NCBI RefSeq assembly: GCF_018866325.1
Contig: NZ_CP076457.1
Coordinates: 6,979,001-7,043,000, forward strand
Origin: Streptomyces sp. YPW6
Lineage (GTDB): Bacteria > Actinomycetota > Actinomycetes > Streptomycetales > Streptomycetaceae
Length of the DNA stretch: 64,000 nucleotides
Direction: 5' to 3'
Made by a program: the position numbers and the translations under genes. The notes below the pieces were generated by a model that saw only the letters and a list, made by a program, of their open reading frames with translations, was not told where the DNA came from and did not search any database. Numbering within the stretch: position 1 is the stretch's first letter; the number at the start of each line of letters is the position of its first letter. This document shows positions 44,299-53,697 of the stretch, piece by piece.

Positions 44299-47200
44299 CT
44301 ACTTCGTTACGGCGATCGGGTAGGCACTGAGAATCTGGTTGGTGTCGGGATTGATGGCGAACTGAATGTGGTCCTCTCCCTTCGTGCCGACCACCTTGTC
44401 CATCGGAATGGTGAACTTGAAGGAGTCGTTCGGGTCCGTGATGGCCCGCCCCTTCCTGATCCACGCGTCGTCCAGGAGGTCCAGGAGCTTGATCGGGTCG
44501 ATCTCGGTGAACACGGTGTGCGTCGGCCGGTTCGGGTCCGCAACCGTGTGCGCGAGAATGTGGTCGATCTTGTGCCCGTGCTTCCTGTCCGCACCGTAGA
44601 TCAGGCCCCCAGGCGACATGAAGTTGCCGTCGCCGAGGTCGGCGAAGGCCACGGGGCAGGTCGCGTTGTGCACGAGCAACGGGGTCTCACCGGCGAGCAC
44701 GTAGTAGGTGTTGATGTCCTGCACCGACAGGTTGAACACCTGCTGGACCCGGGTCTCACCCCGAGTCCCCATGACGGTCGCGTTCTTCCCTTCGGGCGTG
44801 CGCAGCCGGTCTCCGGCGACGAGATCCCCGGCGTTCACCCAGTGCTTGCGGTTGGCGGCCCAGACGGGGTGCCCCGCCGTGGCCGTGAACGTGCCGACGG
44901 CGTCACCCGCCGAACCGTCCTCGTCCACCGTGACGGTCACCAGGCTCTTCAGGCCCTTGCTGGTGAACACGTTGTCGACCGGGCGCTGTCCGGTCTTCTG
45001 CGTGACCGGATCCGTGGCGAGGACCCGGTCCCCGACACGGAGGTCCTTGATCGGCTTGGTGCGGCCGTCACCCATCAGGACGGGTGTCTGCGGAGTGAAG
45101 CTGTTGCACTTGCGGAGGGCCTTGCTGCCCTTGCTGAACAGCGCCTTGAAGAAGCCGCTGGCCTTGTCGCCCCACTTGCCGAACTTGACCGCGCTGGCAC
45201 CGTACCCGAGGCCCGGAATCGCGGACGCGCACGACAGCGCGGCATCGCCCAGGGCGTCCGACTTGCCGGACGCGGCCTCTCCCCCGTACCAGGCGCAGTT
45301 GGCACCGTCGGCTATCTCACCGAAGCCGGGGATGAGCCCGAGGACGTCGAGCGCGAAGTGACCGCCCTCGGAGAGGATCGCACCCCAGTCGATGTCGTCG
45401 CTCTCCGCCAGCCACTTGTTGAAGTCCTTGACCTCCTCCCGGTACTGCCGGGCCTCCTCGCTCTTGAGCTTGGCCTCCTCCTCGGCCTGCTTCTTCTGGA
45501 CCGCGACGATCAGCGCGTCCTTCCACGCCTTCTCGGCGGCGGCGGCGTCCTTGCCCGCGGCCTCCGCGGAGGCGCGCGCGGCATTGGCCGAGGCCCATGC
45601 GTTGCTGGCGGACCTCTGAGCGCCGGCGGCGGACCTCTCTGCCTGGGCGGCTGAGTTGGTCGCCCGCTGTGCGGCGTTGTGAGCCTGGGCCTCGGCGTCG
45701 CGGGCCGTCTTGGCGGAATTGGCCGCCTGCGCGGCCGAAGCCTCGGCATCCTGCGCGGACTTGCGGGCGTCCTCGGCGTACTGGCCGGCCTTCGACGCCG
45801 ACTCCGAGGCCTTGCGCGCGTGTTCCTGCGCTTCCGCGGCGGCCTTGCGGGCCTCGGCGGCCACCTTGGCGGCCAGCGAGGCGTTCTTCTGCGCCGTCGC
45901 GGCGACGCTCGCGGCGCCCGCGATCAGCCGCTGGACGCGTCCCACGTGGGTGACCGTCAGCAAGTCCGCGCGCGTCGCGCGGTACTGCCCGACCTCGATG
46001 AAGTCGTGCAGCATTTCGGCGGGGCCGGCGAGGGCGATCTGGGCGGCGGCCTTGAGCTCGGGGCCACCGCTCTCCATGAGCTGGACGGCACGCACGCGCT
46101 CGTCCGTCCTCCGGGCGCTATAGTAGCCCTTCGCGACGAAGTCCCGCAGCGCCTCCATCGTGCCGTCGTCCAGAGCGGCCTGGGCGTCCTTCTTGACGTC
46201 CGGTCCGGCGCCGTTCATGAGCTGGACGACCCTGATGCGGTAGTCGGTGGCGGCCGCCTGGTGCTGTCCGGTCTCCAGGAAGGCGCTGACGGCGGAGGTG
46301 TCCTTGCCGAGCGCCGCCTGTGCGGCCGTCCGCACCGCGTCATACTCCGAGTCCCAGGCAAGCTGGGAGACTCGGTCGAACTCATCGATCCGACGTGCCT
46401 GTTCACGGCCCGCACGGACGTACTCGACGACCTCGCTGTCGGAGCCCGACAGAGCGACCTCTGCGGCCGTGGCGCCCGCGGCGCGTGCCGTTCTGGCCAT
46501 GTGCAGGGCGATCTTGCGGGCCTTGGGCGCGGCGGCGGCGACATCCACGTCCGGCTGTGAGACCTCCGTGGCGAGTTGCTCGGCCTCCCGGTCGTTCTCC
46601 TTGGCCTGGGCGACCGCCTTCTGCGCGGCGGCCCTGCGCTCGTCGACGGCGGCCTTGGCCGTCTTGGCCTCCTCCAGGGCGGTGGTGGTCCGGTCCGCCA
46701 GTTCTGCGGCTTCCACCTCGCGCGCAAGGTCGAAGGTGACGCGGGCCTTGGCCACAGCGGCCGTCGCCGCGTCTGCGGCGGTCTTGGCCGCAGCAGCGTG
46801 CTTGGTCGACTCGGTGGCGGCGGTGGCCGCGTCCCCGGCGTGATCGGCCGCCTTCTTGGCGGCGGCCGCTGCCTTCTCGGCGTGGTCGGCGGCCGCGTTG
46901 GCAGCGTCGCGAGCCTCGAAGGCGGCCTTGGCGGACTTGGCCGCCAGAGACTTCGCCCGCGCGGCGGCGGCGCTGGCCGCGGCCGCTTGACGGCGCGCGT
47001 CGGCCGCTGCGGCCTTCGCCCGCTGCGCCTGCGCGCTGGACACGTTCGCGTGGCCGCTGGCCGCCTCGGCGGCGGCTGCGGCGGCGTCCGCGTGCGCTCC
47101 GGCGCCGGTGGCGGCATCCGCTGCCTTACCCGCCTCGGTTGCGGCGGTTCCGGCGAACTCAGCGGCCTTGGCTGCCTTCTTGGCTCCTTCCGCGGCCTTG

Positions 47201-48414
47201 AGGGCTCCCTCGGCCGCGGCACGTGCGGCGGACGCCTTGCCGGCGTCGGTGGCTGCCGCGGCGGCGGCGTTGCGGGCGTTGGACGCGGCCTGCGCGGCCG
47301 CGGCCGCTGCGGACGCCGCCTGCGATGCGGCGTTGGCGGCGATGCGAGCAGATGTGTTCGCGGCACGCGCCGAACTGATGGCTTCCTGCGCGGCCTTCGC
47401 GGCCCCGTTCGCCGCGTCCGCTGCGCGCCCTGCGGCGTTGGACGCCCGCTTCGCGTCGTCCCGGGCGGCTGTGGTCTCCGCCGCAGCGGTCTCCGCAGCC
47501 TGCTTGGCGAGCTTGGTGGCGGCGATCGCCCGCGCCGAGGCCTCCTTGGCCGCCTCGGTCTCCGCCTTGGCCTGACGGCCGGCTTCCTCGGCCAGCGCGA
47601 CCAGTTCGGAGATGGTGGCGAGCTCCTGGTCACGCCCGCGCGCGATGTGCTGACCCACGAGCAGGAACTCGCGTACGTCCTGGATGGAACCGTTCATCGC
47701 GGTCTTGGCCGCCTGCTGCACGGCAGGTCCGCCGGTGCTCAGGATCTGGACGACGAGGACACGGTCGTCCTGATCCCGGGCCGCGTACTGCCCTTCGGCG
47801 ATGAACGCGCGCACGTCTTCGATGGTGCCGTTCAGTGCCTTCGTACCGGCGGTCTTCACGCCCCGTCCGCCGGCGGAGACGAGCTGGACGGCACGGACCC
47901 GCTGGTCCTCCTCGAGCGGCGCCTTCCAACCGTCCGTCAGGAACGCGGTCAGGTCCGCGGGCGATCCGGCCAGTGCTGTCTGCGCGGCCTCACGTACGGC
48001 GCGGCCTCCGGCCGAGAAGATCTGAACCGTCTCGACGCGCGCGTCGCTGAGTCGGGCGATCTCGTTCTCGTGGTCCAGGAACTGGCGTACGTCGGCGTCC
48101 GAGCCGAGCAGGGCCACCTCGGCGGCCGCCTTGACTCCGGGCCCGCCCGACTTCCACAGCTCCATCACCCGACCGCGGTCGGTCGCGGGAAGGTGGTCCC
48201 ACTCCTGGGACTCCCCGCTGTCTGCGGCAACCGCCTGCCCGGCCCAAGGACTCGGACCGACGAGTCCTACAAGGAGCGCCAGCAGCAGGCTCAGGCACAG
48301 GGCGCCGAGCCCGACCCGCGGTCCACGACCGCGCGCCGACCGCCCGACGGCGGCCCCGCCCGGCTCGGGGAGCGCCGCCCGGCCCTCGCCCGGTCCTCGC
48401 TGTCTCTCTATCAA
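44299..48414 (-). CDS. secreted polymorphic toxin: ALF repeats, Ala-rich coiled coil, Hint, C-terminal toxin
   Basis: 1,371 residues. A Sec signal (about 34-63) leads to four ALF-type repeats (about 80-260, for example KAAAEVALLGSDADVRQFL), an Ala-rich helical stalk (280-620), more ALF repeats (640-830), a second stalk, a hydrophobic pretoxin linker (LGLIPGFGEIADGANCAWY), a Hint autoprotease from Cys near residue 1102 (CNSFTPQTPVLMGDG) to LLVHNA near 1248, and a 120-residue C-terminal toxin with GLIYGADRKHGHKIDHILAH. The toxin fold is unassigned; it may be a nuclease of the BECR type. The TTG start at 48414 has GAAGGAG eight bases upstream. Confidence 0.9.
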   Translation of the reverse strand: MIERQRGPGEGRAALPEPGGAAVGRSARGRGPRVGLGALCLSLLLALLVGLVGPSPWAGQAVAADSGESQEWDHLPATDRGRVMELWKSGGPGVKAAAEVALLGSDADVRQFLDHENEIARLSDARVETVQIFSAGGRAVREAAQTALAGSPADLTAFLTDGWKAPLEEDQRVRAVQLVSAGGRGVKTAGTKALNGTIEDVRAFIAEGQYAARDQDDRVLVVQILSTGGPAVQQAAKTAMNGSIQDVREFLLVGQHIARGRDQELATISELVALAEEAGRQAKAETEAAKEASARAIAATKLAKQAAETAAAETTAARDDAKRASNAAGRAADAANGAAKAAQEAISSARAANTSARIAANAASQAASAAAAAAQAASNARNAAAAAATDAGKASAARAAAEGALKAAEGAKKAAKAAEFAGTAATEAGKAADAATGAGAHADAAAAAAEAASGHANVSSAQAQRAKAAAADARRQAAAASAAAARAKSLAAKSAKAAFEARDAANAAADHAEKAAAAAKKAADHAGDAATAATESTKHAAAAKTAADAATAAVAKARVTFDLAREVEAAELADRTTTALEEAKTAKAAVDERRAAAQKAVAQAKENDREAEQLATEVSQPDVDVAAAAPKARKIALHMARTARAAGATAAEVALSGSDSEVVEYVRAGREQARRIDEFDRVSQLAWDSEYDAVRTAAQAALGKDTSAVSAFLETGQHQAAATDYRIRVVQLMNGAGPDVKKDAQAALDDGTMEALRDFVAKGYYSARRTDERVRAVQLMESGGPELKAAAQIALAGPAEMLHDFIEVGQYRATRADLLTVTHVGRVQRLIAGAASVAATAQKNASLAAKVAAEARKAAAEAQEHARKASESASKAGQYAEDARKSAQDAEASAAQAANSAKTARDAEAQAHNAAQRATNSAAQAERSAAGAQRSASNAWASANAARASAEAAGKDAAAAEKAWKDALIVAVQKKQAEEEAKLKSEEARQYREEVKDFNKWLAESDDIDWGAILSEGGHFALDVLGLIPGFGEIADGANCAWYGGEAASGKSDALGDAALSCASAIPGLGYGASAVKFGKWGDKASGFFKALFSKGSKALRKCNSFTPQTPVLMGDGRTKPIKDLRVGDRVLATDPVTQKTGQRPVDNVFTSKGLKSLVTVTVDEDGSAGDAVGTFTATAGHPVWAANRKHWVNAGDLVAGDRLRTPEGKNATVMGTRGETRVQQVFNLSVQDINTYYVLAGETPLLVHNATCPVAFADLGDGNFMSPGGLIYGADRKHGHKIDHILAHTVADPNRPTHTVFTEIDPIKLLDLLDDAWIRKGRAITDPNDSFKFTIPMDKVVGTKGEDHIQFAINPDTNQILSAYPIAVTK

Positions 48415-48774
48415 TTTACGTGCTCCTTCGATTGGTTCGCATTGTGACGGAGCGAAAGGGTTGGCACACTTTCCTCACACCCGTGAAGATGGCGAACCGC
48501 ACGCAAGGCACACCAACGACCGTTCAGAGCCATAAAGGCAGCAAACTGCCCTGAAAGGCGTTGTGTTGCCATCCCCCGGAAGGCCTTCCCCCTCAATCCC
48601 GCGTATACTACCTGCGGCAACCACTCGCCCTCACCTGCCAATTGGCCAAAATGTGACTCCAGTCACGTTGACGTTGCATCGCGATGGGATACCTTTCCTT
48701 CACATTCTCCCCAACTGCATTCCTGGGGATACCTCGCCAACCGGGCACCGCCCGGCCAGACGAATGGACAAAAC
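48415..48774. promoter_or_regulatory. divergent promoter region between toxin and secreted protein genes
   Basis: 360 bp, AT-richer than the surroundings and without a gene. It contains the candidate promoter listed at 48667-48694 for the plus-strand gene. A minus-strand -10-like TAGTAT lies at 48605-48610 but without a good -35. Confidence 0.5.
48667..48694 (+). promoter_or_regulatory. sigma70-like promoter
   Basis: TTGACG (48667-48672), a 16-bp spacer, then TACCTT (48689-48694), about 80 bp upstream of the GTG of the secreted protein gene. The -35 matches 5 of 6 consensus bases; the -10 is weaker. Confidence 0.5.
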
Positions 48775-49296
48775 GTGGCGTTCCGCCTCCGAAGAATTCT
48801 GATCCCCTCGCTCGCGGGCGCCGCCACCGCCGCACTGGGCTTCTCGACGCTCGCCGTCGCCAACGCGGTGTCTCCTGACGAGAAGGCGCAGCAGGGCGTA
48901 GCGGCCGCGGCGGACGCTCTGCCGTACGCGATCGAGGACTTCGCCTACCCCGGTGCCGACAAGATCGAGCAGACCCGTGGGCTCAAGCTGTTCAAGGGCG
49001 ACGGCCACATCATCCTGGCCACCTGCGACGAGACGCCCGATCAGATCCGGATTTGGAGCCGTCAGGGCGACGAGGGGTCGAGGTTCTGTTTCCGTGCGAC
49101 GGCGAGCAGTGGTTTCCTGACGCTCGAAGTACCGCAGGTCTTCGCCGTCCAGACGTCGGACCGCCCCGTCAGCGCGGATCTCTCCAGCGCAGGCAAGACG
49201 AAGACCGTGGACGTGGCGAAGGACACGCTCCAGGGCGTCGGAGAGGGTGTCGAGGGGGCGGACACCGTACTGGTCGAGCTCCGCGTCACCGGCTGA
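48775..49296 (+). CDS. small secreted hypothetical protein
   Basis: 173 residues. A Sec signal covers about residues 1-30 (RRILIPSLAGAATAALGFST, ending ANAV-SPDEKA). The mature part is beta-rich with two cysteines (ILATCDETPDQIRIWSRQG and RFCFRATASSGFLTLEV), perhaps a disulphide. No family recognised. It is divergent from the polymorphic toxin gene, so it may act with it at the cell surface (inference). The GTG at 48775 lacks a strong ribosome binding site. A 14-bp hairpin terminator lies about 110 bp downstream. Confidence 0.75.
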   Translation: MAFRLRRILIPSLAGAATAALGFSTLAVANAVSPDEKAQQGVAAAADALPYAIEDFAYPGADKIEQTRGLKLFKGDGHIILATCDETPDQIRIWSRQGDEGSRFCFRATASSGFLTLEVPQVFAVQTSDRPVSADLSSAGKTKTVDVAKDTLQGVGEGVEGADTVLVELRVTG

Positions 49297-49407
49297 GGCT
49301 CCCGGTCCGTCCCGGTGGCGTCCTCGCACAGCAGCCTGCCGGCCCGGAGGGGCTCGGCAGCTGAAGCGGGGGAATGGCAGACGAGCCGACCGGTACGCCG
49401 GGTTCTG

Positions 49408-49439
49408 TCTCCCCGGCCGCCTCACGGCGGCCGGGGAGA
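49408..49439 (+). terminator. hairpin terminator after the secreted protein gene
   Basis: TCTCCCCGGCCGCC (49408-49421) pairs perfectly with 49426-49439 around TCAC. Confidence 0.8.
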
Positions 49440-49454
49440 CGGCCATCCATCTAG

Positions 49455-50916
49455 CCTCGCTCTTTCATGAAGCGGGCTGTCCGGCGGGTGGTCAGGTAAG
49501 CGAAAAGTACCTCTGACCAGCAAGAATGAGAATTGCCGGGGTCCTTGTTCCTGCCACCGTCGGAGGCTTCTCAGGTGAAGAAGCGTATCGGGTCCTATCC
49601 ACGCGTCCGCATCGAGGGCGGTGGCCGCGGGGTGGTGTCCCAGGCCGGGGCCGTGCTGCTGGTCGAGACCGTCCGCAAGGCCGGGCTGGACCAGGCGATA
49701 TCGGCAGCGCTTGCGCCGTGGCGACGTCCGCGGGCGGTGCACGATCCGGGGAAGGTCCTGCTGGGCGTGGCCCTCGCGGTCGCGGCGGGGACTGCCTCGC
49801 GGATGTCGGGATGCTGCGGGCCGAGCCGTCCGTGTTCGGGCTGGTGGCCTCCGACCCGACGGTCTCCCGCCTCATCGACACCCTTGCCGCGGCTGGGCCG
49901 AAGGCCCTCTCCGCGATACGGGCCGCGCGGGCAGAAGCCCGCGAGCGCGTCTGGAACGTGGCCAAGAACGCGGCGCCGGACGCCTCAGGGCAGGTGATCG
50001 TCGACTGGACGGGGTGCTTGTGCTGGCCCACTCCGAGAAGCAGGACGCTGCCGCGACCTGGAAGAAGACCTTCGGACACCATTCGCTGATGGGGTTCGTC
50101 GATCACGGAAGCGGTGGGAGCGGGGAACCTGTGGCCGGCCTGCTCAGGCCCGGCAACGCGGGTAGTAACACCGCCGCCGATCACATCAGCCCCGGCCTGG
50201 ACGGCAGCGATCGAGCCCGGCGGCGAGATCCGGGACGGGGCCTGGGTCGCCGAGATCACCGGCGACTGCCTAAAGGGCTGGCCGAAGGGAATGCGGCTGA
50301 TCGTCCGGAAGGAACGGCCCGACTCTGGTGCCCAGTTGCGCATCACCGACGCTGACGGACTGCGGCTGACCTGCTTCGCCACCAACACCACCGACATGCC
50401 GATCGCGGCACTGGAGCTGCGGCACCGCCAGCGAGCCCGAGCTGAGGGCCGCATCCGGGCCGCGCGGGCCACCGGCCTGCGCAGCCTGCCCCTGCACGAC
50501 ACCGCGCAGAACCAGATCTGGCTGGAGATCGTCCAGCTCGCCCTTGATCTGCTCGCCTGGATGCCCGGCTCGGCCTGACCGGCAAGACCCGCAGGTGGGA
50601 GCCCCGCCGTCTCCGGCTCCGCCTCTTCTCCGCCGCAGCCCAGATCGTCACCACCGCCCGCCGCCGGCACCTGAGATTCACACGCCACTGGCCCTGGACC
50701 GACGTGATCACCGACGCCCTGGCACGGCTCGAAACTCTCCCGAACCCCGGCTGACCAGCACGTTCTCGTCCCTGCAACCAGCACCACCCTGACCGCGCCC
50801 GTGGAAACCCGGCGCCCACCCGACGCGACAGCCGGGCCATCAGCGCGCCCACCACCGACCCGAACAACCGAAACGGCCCGCCGAAGAAACTGGCGGACCG
50901 TCACGAAAGATCGAGG
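49455..50916 (+). mobile_element. decayed IS1380-family element (third copy type)
   Basis: Ends CCTCGCTCTTTCATGAAG (49455) and, reading inward from 50916, CCTCGATCTTTCGTGACG are inverted repeats of the IS1380 kind. The element is only 1,462 bp, so internal DNA has been lost. Copy 2 lies 4 bp beyond its right end. Confidence 0.75.
49575..50754 (+). pseudogene. IS1380 transposase with several frameshifts
   Basis: Pieces of one transposase appear in successive frames: KKRIGSYPRVRIEGGGRGVV from the GTG at 49575, SVFGLVASDPTVSRLIDTL, VLAHSEKQDAAATWKKTFGH, GEPVAGLLRPGNAGSNTAAD, GMRLIVRKERPDSGAQL, and LRLRLFSAAAQIVTTARRRH at the end. At least four frame changes make it dead. It is clearly related to, but distinct from, the transposase of copies 1 and 2. 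Confidence 0.8.
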
Positions 50917-50920
50917 CTGC

Positions 50921-52580
50921 CCTCGCCGTTTCTGTTGGGGTGAGGCCGGTTGCTGGCCGTGAACGCGAAAGTGCCTTCCGAGCTGGGACGATGAACCTTG
51001 TCGAGGGGTTCTGTCGGGCCAGGTGGAAGGCACTTTCTGCGTGCAGTGTATCGGTTTGCGTCCCAGGCTTCATGTCTCTGCTGACGGTGCGGGGGTGGTC
51101 GGTCATGCCGGGGCACGGCTACTGGCTGATCTCGCCGATGTCACTGGACTGACCAGCTCGTACTCCACCGCGCTCGGACCGCTCCGGCCACGAGGTACTG
51201 GTCATGACCCGGGCCGGATCGCGACCGACCTCGCGGTGATGGTGGCTGCCGGCGGCGAGACCATCACGGATCTGGCCACGCTGCGCGACCAGCGCGAGGT
51301 GTTCGGCCCCATCGCCTCGACACCGACTGCCTGGCGGCTCCTGGCCGCCGTCGACGAACGCGTACTGGACCGCCTGCGCTCAGCCCGCGCTCAGGCCCGG
51401 GAAGTGGCCTGGCTGCAGGCATCCGAGACCCGCTGCGGCATACCGGCGGCAAAGGCCGGCGGACGGGAACTGCCCGGCCTGGTCCTGGACATCGACGCCA
51501 CCCTGATCACCTGCCACTCCGAGAAGGTCCAGGCCGCACCCACCTACAAAGGCGGCTTCGGCTTCCACCCCCTGCTGTGTTTCCTGGCCAACACCGGCGA
51601 GGCCATGTCCGGGCGCCTTCGGCCCGGAAACTCCGGAGCCAACACAGCCGCGGATCACATCGCGGTGCTGGACGACGCTCTCGCACAAATCCCTGACGCC
51701 CACCGGCACGGCTCCGACATCCTGATCCGCACCGACAGCGCCGGATCCGCGAAAGCCTTCCTCACCCACATCCGAGACCTGCGAGCACGCGGAATCCGCA
51801 CCTTCTTCTCGGTCGGATACGCGGTCACCGAGCCGGTCCGCCGCGCGATCCGGGCCCTGCCCGAGCAGGTCTGGCACCCCGCCCTGACCAGGACGGCACC
51901 CTCCGTGAGTCCGCCGAGGTCGCCGAGCTGACCGGCATGACCGGCCTTGCCGGCTACCCGGCCGGCACCCGCATCATCGTCCGCCGCGAACGCCCCCACC
52001 CCGGAGCCCAGCTCTCGCTCTTCGACCAGGACGAGGGCCTGCGGCACCAGGTCTTCCTCACCGACACCCCGTTCACCGCCGGCTCGGCCCAGTTCCTGGA
52101 GGTCCGCCACCGCGGACACGCCACCGTCGAGGACCGCATCCGGTGCGGCAAGACCACCGGCTTCGGCCGCTCCCCCTCCCGCCGCTTCGGCGTCAACGCC
52201 GCCTGGCTCGAACTCAGCCTCGCGGCGATCGACCTCCTCACCTGGACCCGCATCCTCCTGCTGGACAGCCAACTCGCGGCTGCCGAACCCAAGAAACTCC
52301 GCTACCGGATCCTGCACGTCACAGCCCGAATCACCCGGGGCAGCCGCCGCCTCCGCCTCCGGATATCGGCGACCTGGCCCTGGCGACATGAACTCATGGC
52401 CGCATTCCACCGACTGGCCGCACTACCCCGCCCCGCCAGCTGACCCGCCGCCCCCGCCCACCTCGACCCAAGGACCTCGGAGAACCCGACCCCGCGTCGG
52501 GCCCTCACCATGCCCACCAGCCGACCCAGCCTCAAACAACCTCGCTCAGCCGCCCAGCAACCTCAACTGAAACAGCGAGG
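50921..52580 (+). mobile_element. IS1380-family insertion sequence, copy 2
   Basis: 1,660 bp, inverted relative to copy 1 with the same terminal repeats (CCTCGCCGTTTCTGTTGGGG at 50921 and, inward from 52580, CCTCGCTGTTTCAGTTGAGG). Flanked by CTGC inside and CTGA outside. Confidence 0.88.
51023..52443 (+). pseudogene. IS1380 transposase, copy 2, one frameshift at a different site
   Basis: The frame from 51023 is intact past the point broken in copy 1 (it reads TLITCHSEKVQAAPTYKGGF) but ends at 51931 because one G is missing after 51886 (GCCCTGACC where copy 1 has GCCCTGGACC). The C-terminal part continues in another frame from about 51937 (MTGLAGYPAGTRIIVRRERP) to 52443. Each copy therefore holds the intact version of the other's broken stretch. 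Confidence 0.88.
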
Positions 52581-52832
52581 CTGACATGGCGGGCCCGCGG
52601 GATTCTGCCGGAACTCGCCGTCGGCTGCACACCGGGGGAGGGACCCGTGATCAGCGAGTCGGTGTGCCTCACTCGCGTCGAGCGTCTGGTCGTCGATCTC
52701 GCCCCGGCCACGGGAGCCTGGTTCATCCCGCAGCACGCGGCATCGGCCTGTGCCCGGACGAGAACCGACCGCCGGCCCGGGGTGGCCGACGGTCGCCCCC
52801 GTACGACGGGACAGCCCGCCTATCCTGCGGGG

Positions 52833-53486
52833 ATGACCCAGCCCATCGAACTCGTCATATTCGACTGCGACGGCGTACTCGTCGACAGCGAACGCATCGC
52901 TGTGCGCGTGGACGCACTCGTCCTGGCGGAACTGGGGTGGAATCTCACCGAAGCCGAGATCGTCGACCGGTTCATGGGTCTGTCGATCCGGTCGATGACG
53001 CGGCAGATCGAGGACCACCTCGGACGCCGCCTGCCGCCCGACTGGGAGGAAGAGTTCGCGCCTCTGTACCAGGACGCGCTCGCCGCCGAACTCACGCCCG
53101 TCGAGGGCATCGTGGACGCTCTCGACGCGCTCACGCATCTCCCCACCTGTGTGGCATCCAGCGGGAGCCACGACAAGATGCGCTTCACGCTGGGGATGAC
53201 CGGTCTTCACCCCCGCTTCGAAGGCCGCATCTTCAGCGCCACCGAAGTCGAGCACGGCAAACCGGCCCCGGATCTGTTCCTTCACGCCGCGCGAGAGATG
53301 GGGATCGCGCCCGCGGCGTGCGCCGTGGTCGAGGACAGTCAGTACGGTCTTCGGGCGGCCCGGGCCGCGGGCATGCGAGCCTTCGCCTACGCCGGGGGGC
53401 TGACGCCCGCGGACCGGCTCGAAGGCCCGGACACCGTCGTCTTCGACGACATGCGCAGACTGCCCGGACTCCTCGCGGATCACTGA
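52833..53486 (+). CDS. HAD superfamily phosphatase (beta-phosphoglucomutase/GS1-like)
   Basis: 217 residues, cytoplasmic. HAD motif I is VIFDCDGVLVDSE (nucleophile Asp in DCDG), motif II CVASSG, motif III lysine in EHGKPAPDLFLHAA and motif IV CAVVEDSQYGLRAARAAG. The alpha-helical cap between motifs I and II (about 15-85) is of the C1 type, acting on sugar phosphates or similar small substrates. The ATG at 52833 begins the conserved domain; the longer frame from 52647 crosses unrelated sequence next to the transposon. First chromosomal gene after the composite element. Confidence 0.9.
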   Translation: MTQPIELVIFDCDGVLVDSERIAVRVDALVLAELGWNLTEAEIVDRFMGLSIRSMTRQIEDHLGRRLPPDWEEEFAPLYQDALAAELTPVEGIVDALDALTHLPTCVASSGSHDKMRFTLGMTGLHPRFEGRIFSATEVEHGKPAPDLFLHAAREMGIAPAACAVVEDSQYGLRAARAAGMRAFAYAGGLTPADRLEGPDTVVFDDMRRLPGLLADH

Positions 53487-53540
53487 CCGTCACCTCGTCG
53501 CTCCACGGCATCAGCCACTGTCGCCGTCGAGTCAGGGAGA

Positions 53541-53584
53541 AGCGACGGTCGGCCTGGCGGGGTCGACCGTCGCTCTCGTGCTCG
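53541..53584. terminator. inverted repeat between HAD and B-lectin genes
   Basis: AGCGACGGTCG (53541-53551) pairs perfectly with 53574-53584 around a 22-nt loop, between two convergent genes. Likely a bidirectional terminator. Confidence 0.55.
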
Positions 53585-53697
53585 GGTCTTCTTCCCGGGG
53601 CAGGTCAGCTCCCGCCCGCCGGAAGGTCCCGCTTCACGAGGTTCGTCGAGCGCCGGAAAGCGGCGGCCTTCCCCTGAAGCAGGCGTACGCCGGCCTC

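Larger units (their letters stand above)
37618..52580. mobile_element. composite transposon bounded by inverted IS1380-family copies
   Basis: Two equal 1,660-bp IS1380-type copies face away from the interior: copy 1 (minus) at 37618-39277 and copy 2 (plus) at 50921-52580. The outer edges carry the same 4-bp word CTGA (37614-37617 and 52581-52584), as expected for a target duplication made when the whole 14,963-bp unit moved. The inner edges differ (CTAA and CTGC). Cargo: two IS630-type units, an XRE gene, a small hypothetical gene, a DUF6183-like gene, a polymorphic toxin, a secreted protein and a decayed IS1380 element. Confidence 0.75.

Noticed and set aside
46200..47640. Long open frames on several strands within the toxin stalk as separate genes
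   Set aside because: The Ala-rich repeats keep all frames open because of biased composition; only the frame with signal peptide, Hint and toxin tip is coherent.
51023..52443. Programmed -1/+1 frameshifting to make IS1380 transposase
   Set aside because: The breaks lie at different places in two otherwise alike copies and no slippery heptamer was seen at either, so independent mutations or sequencing errors are more likely.
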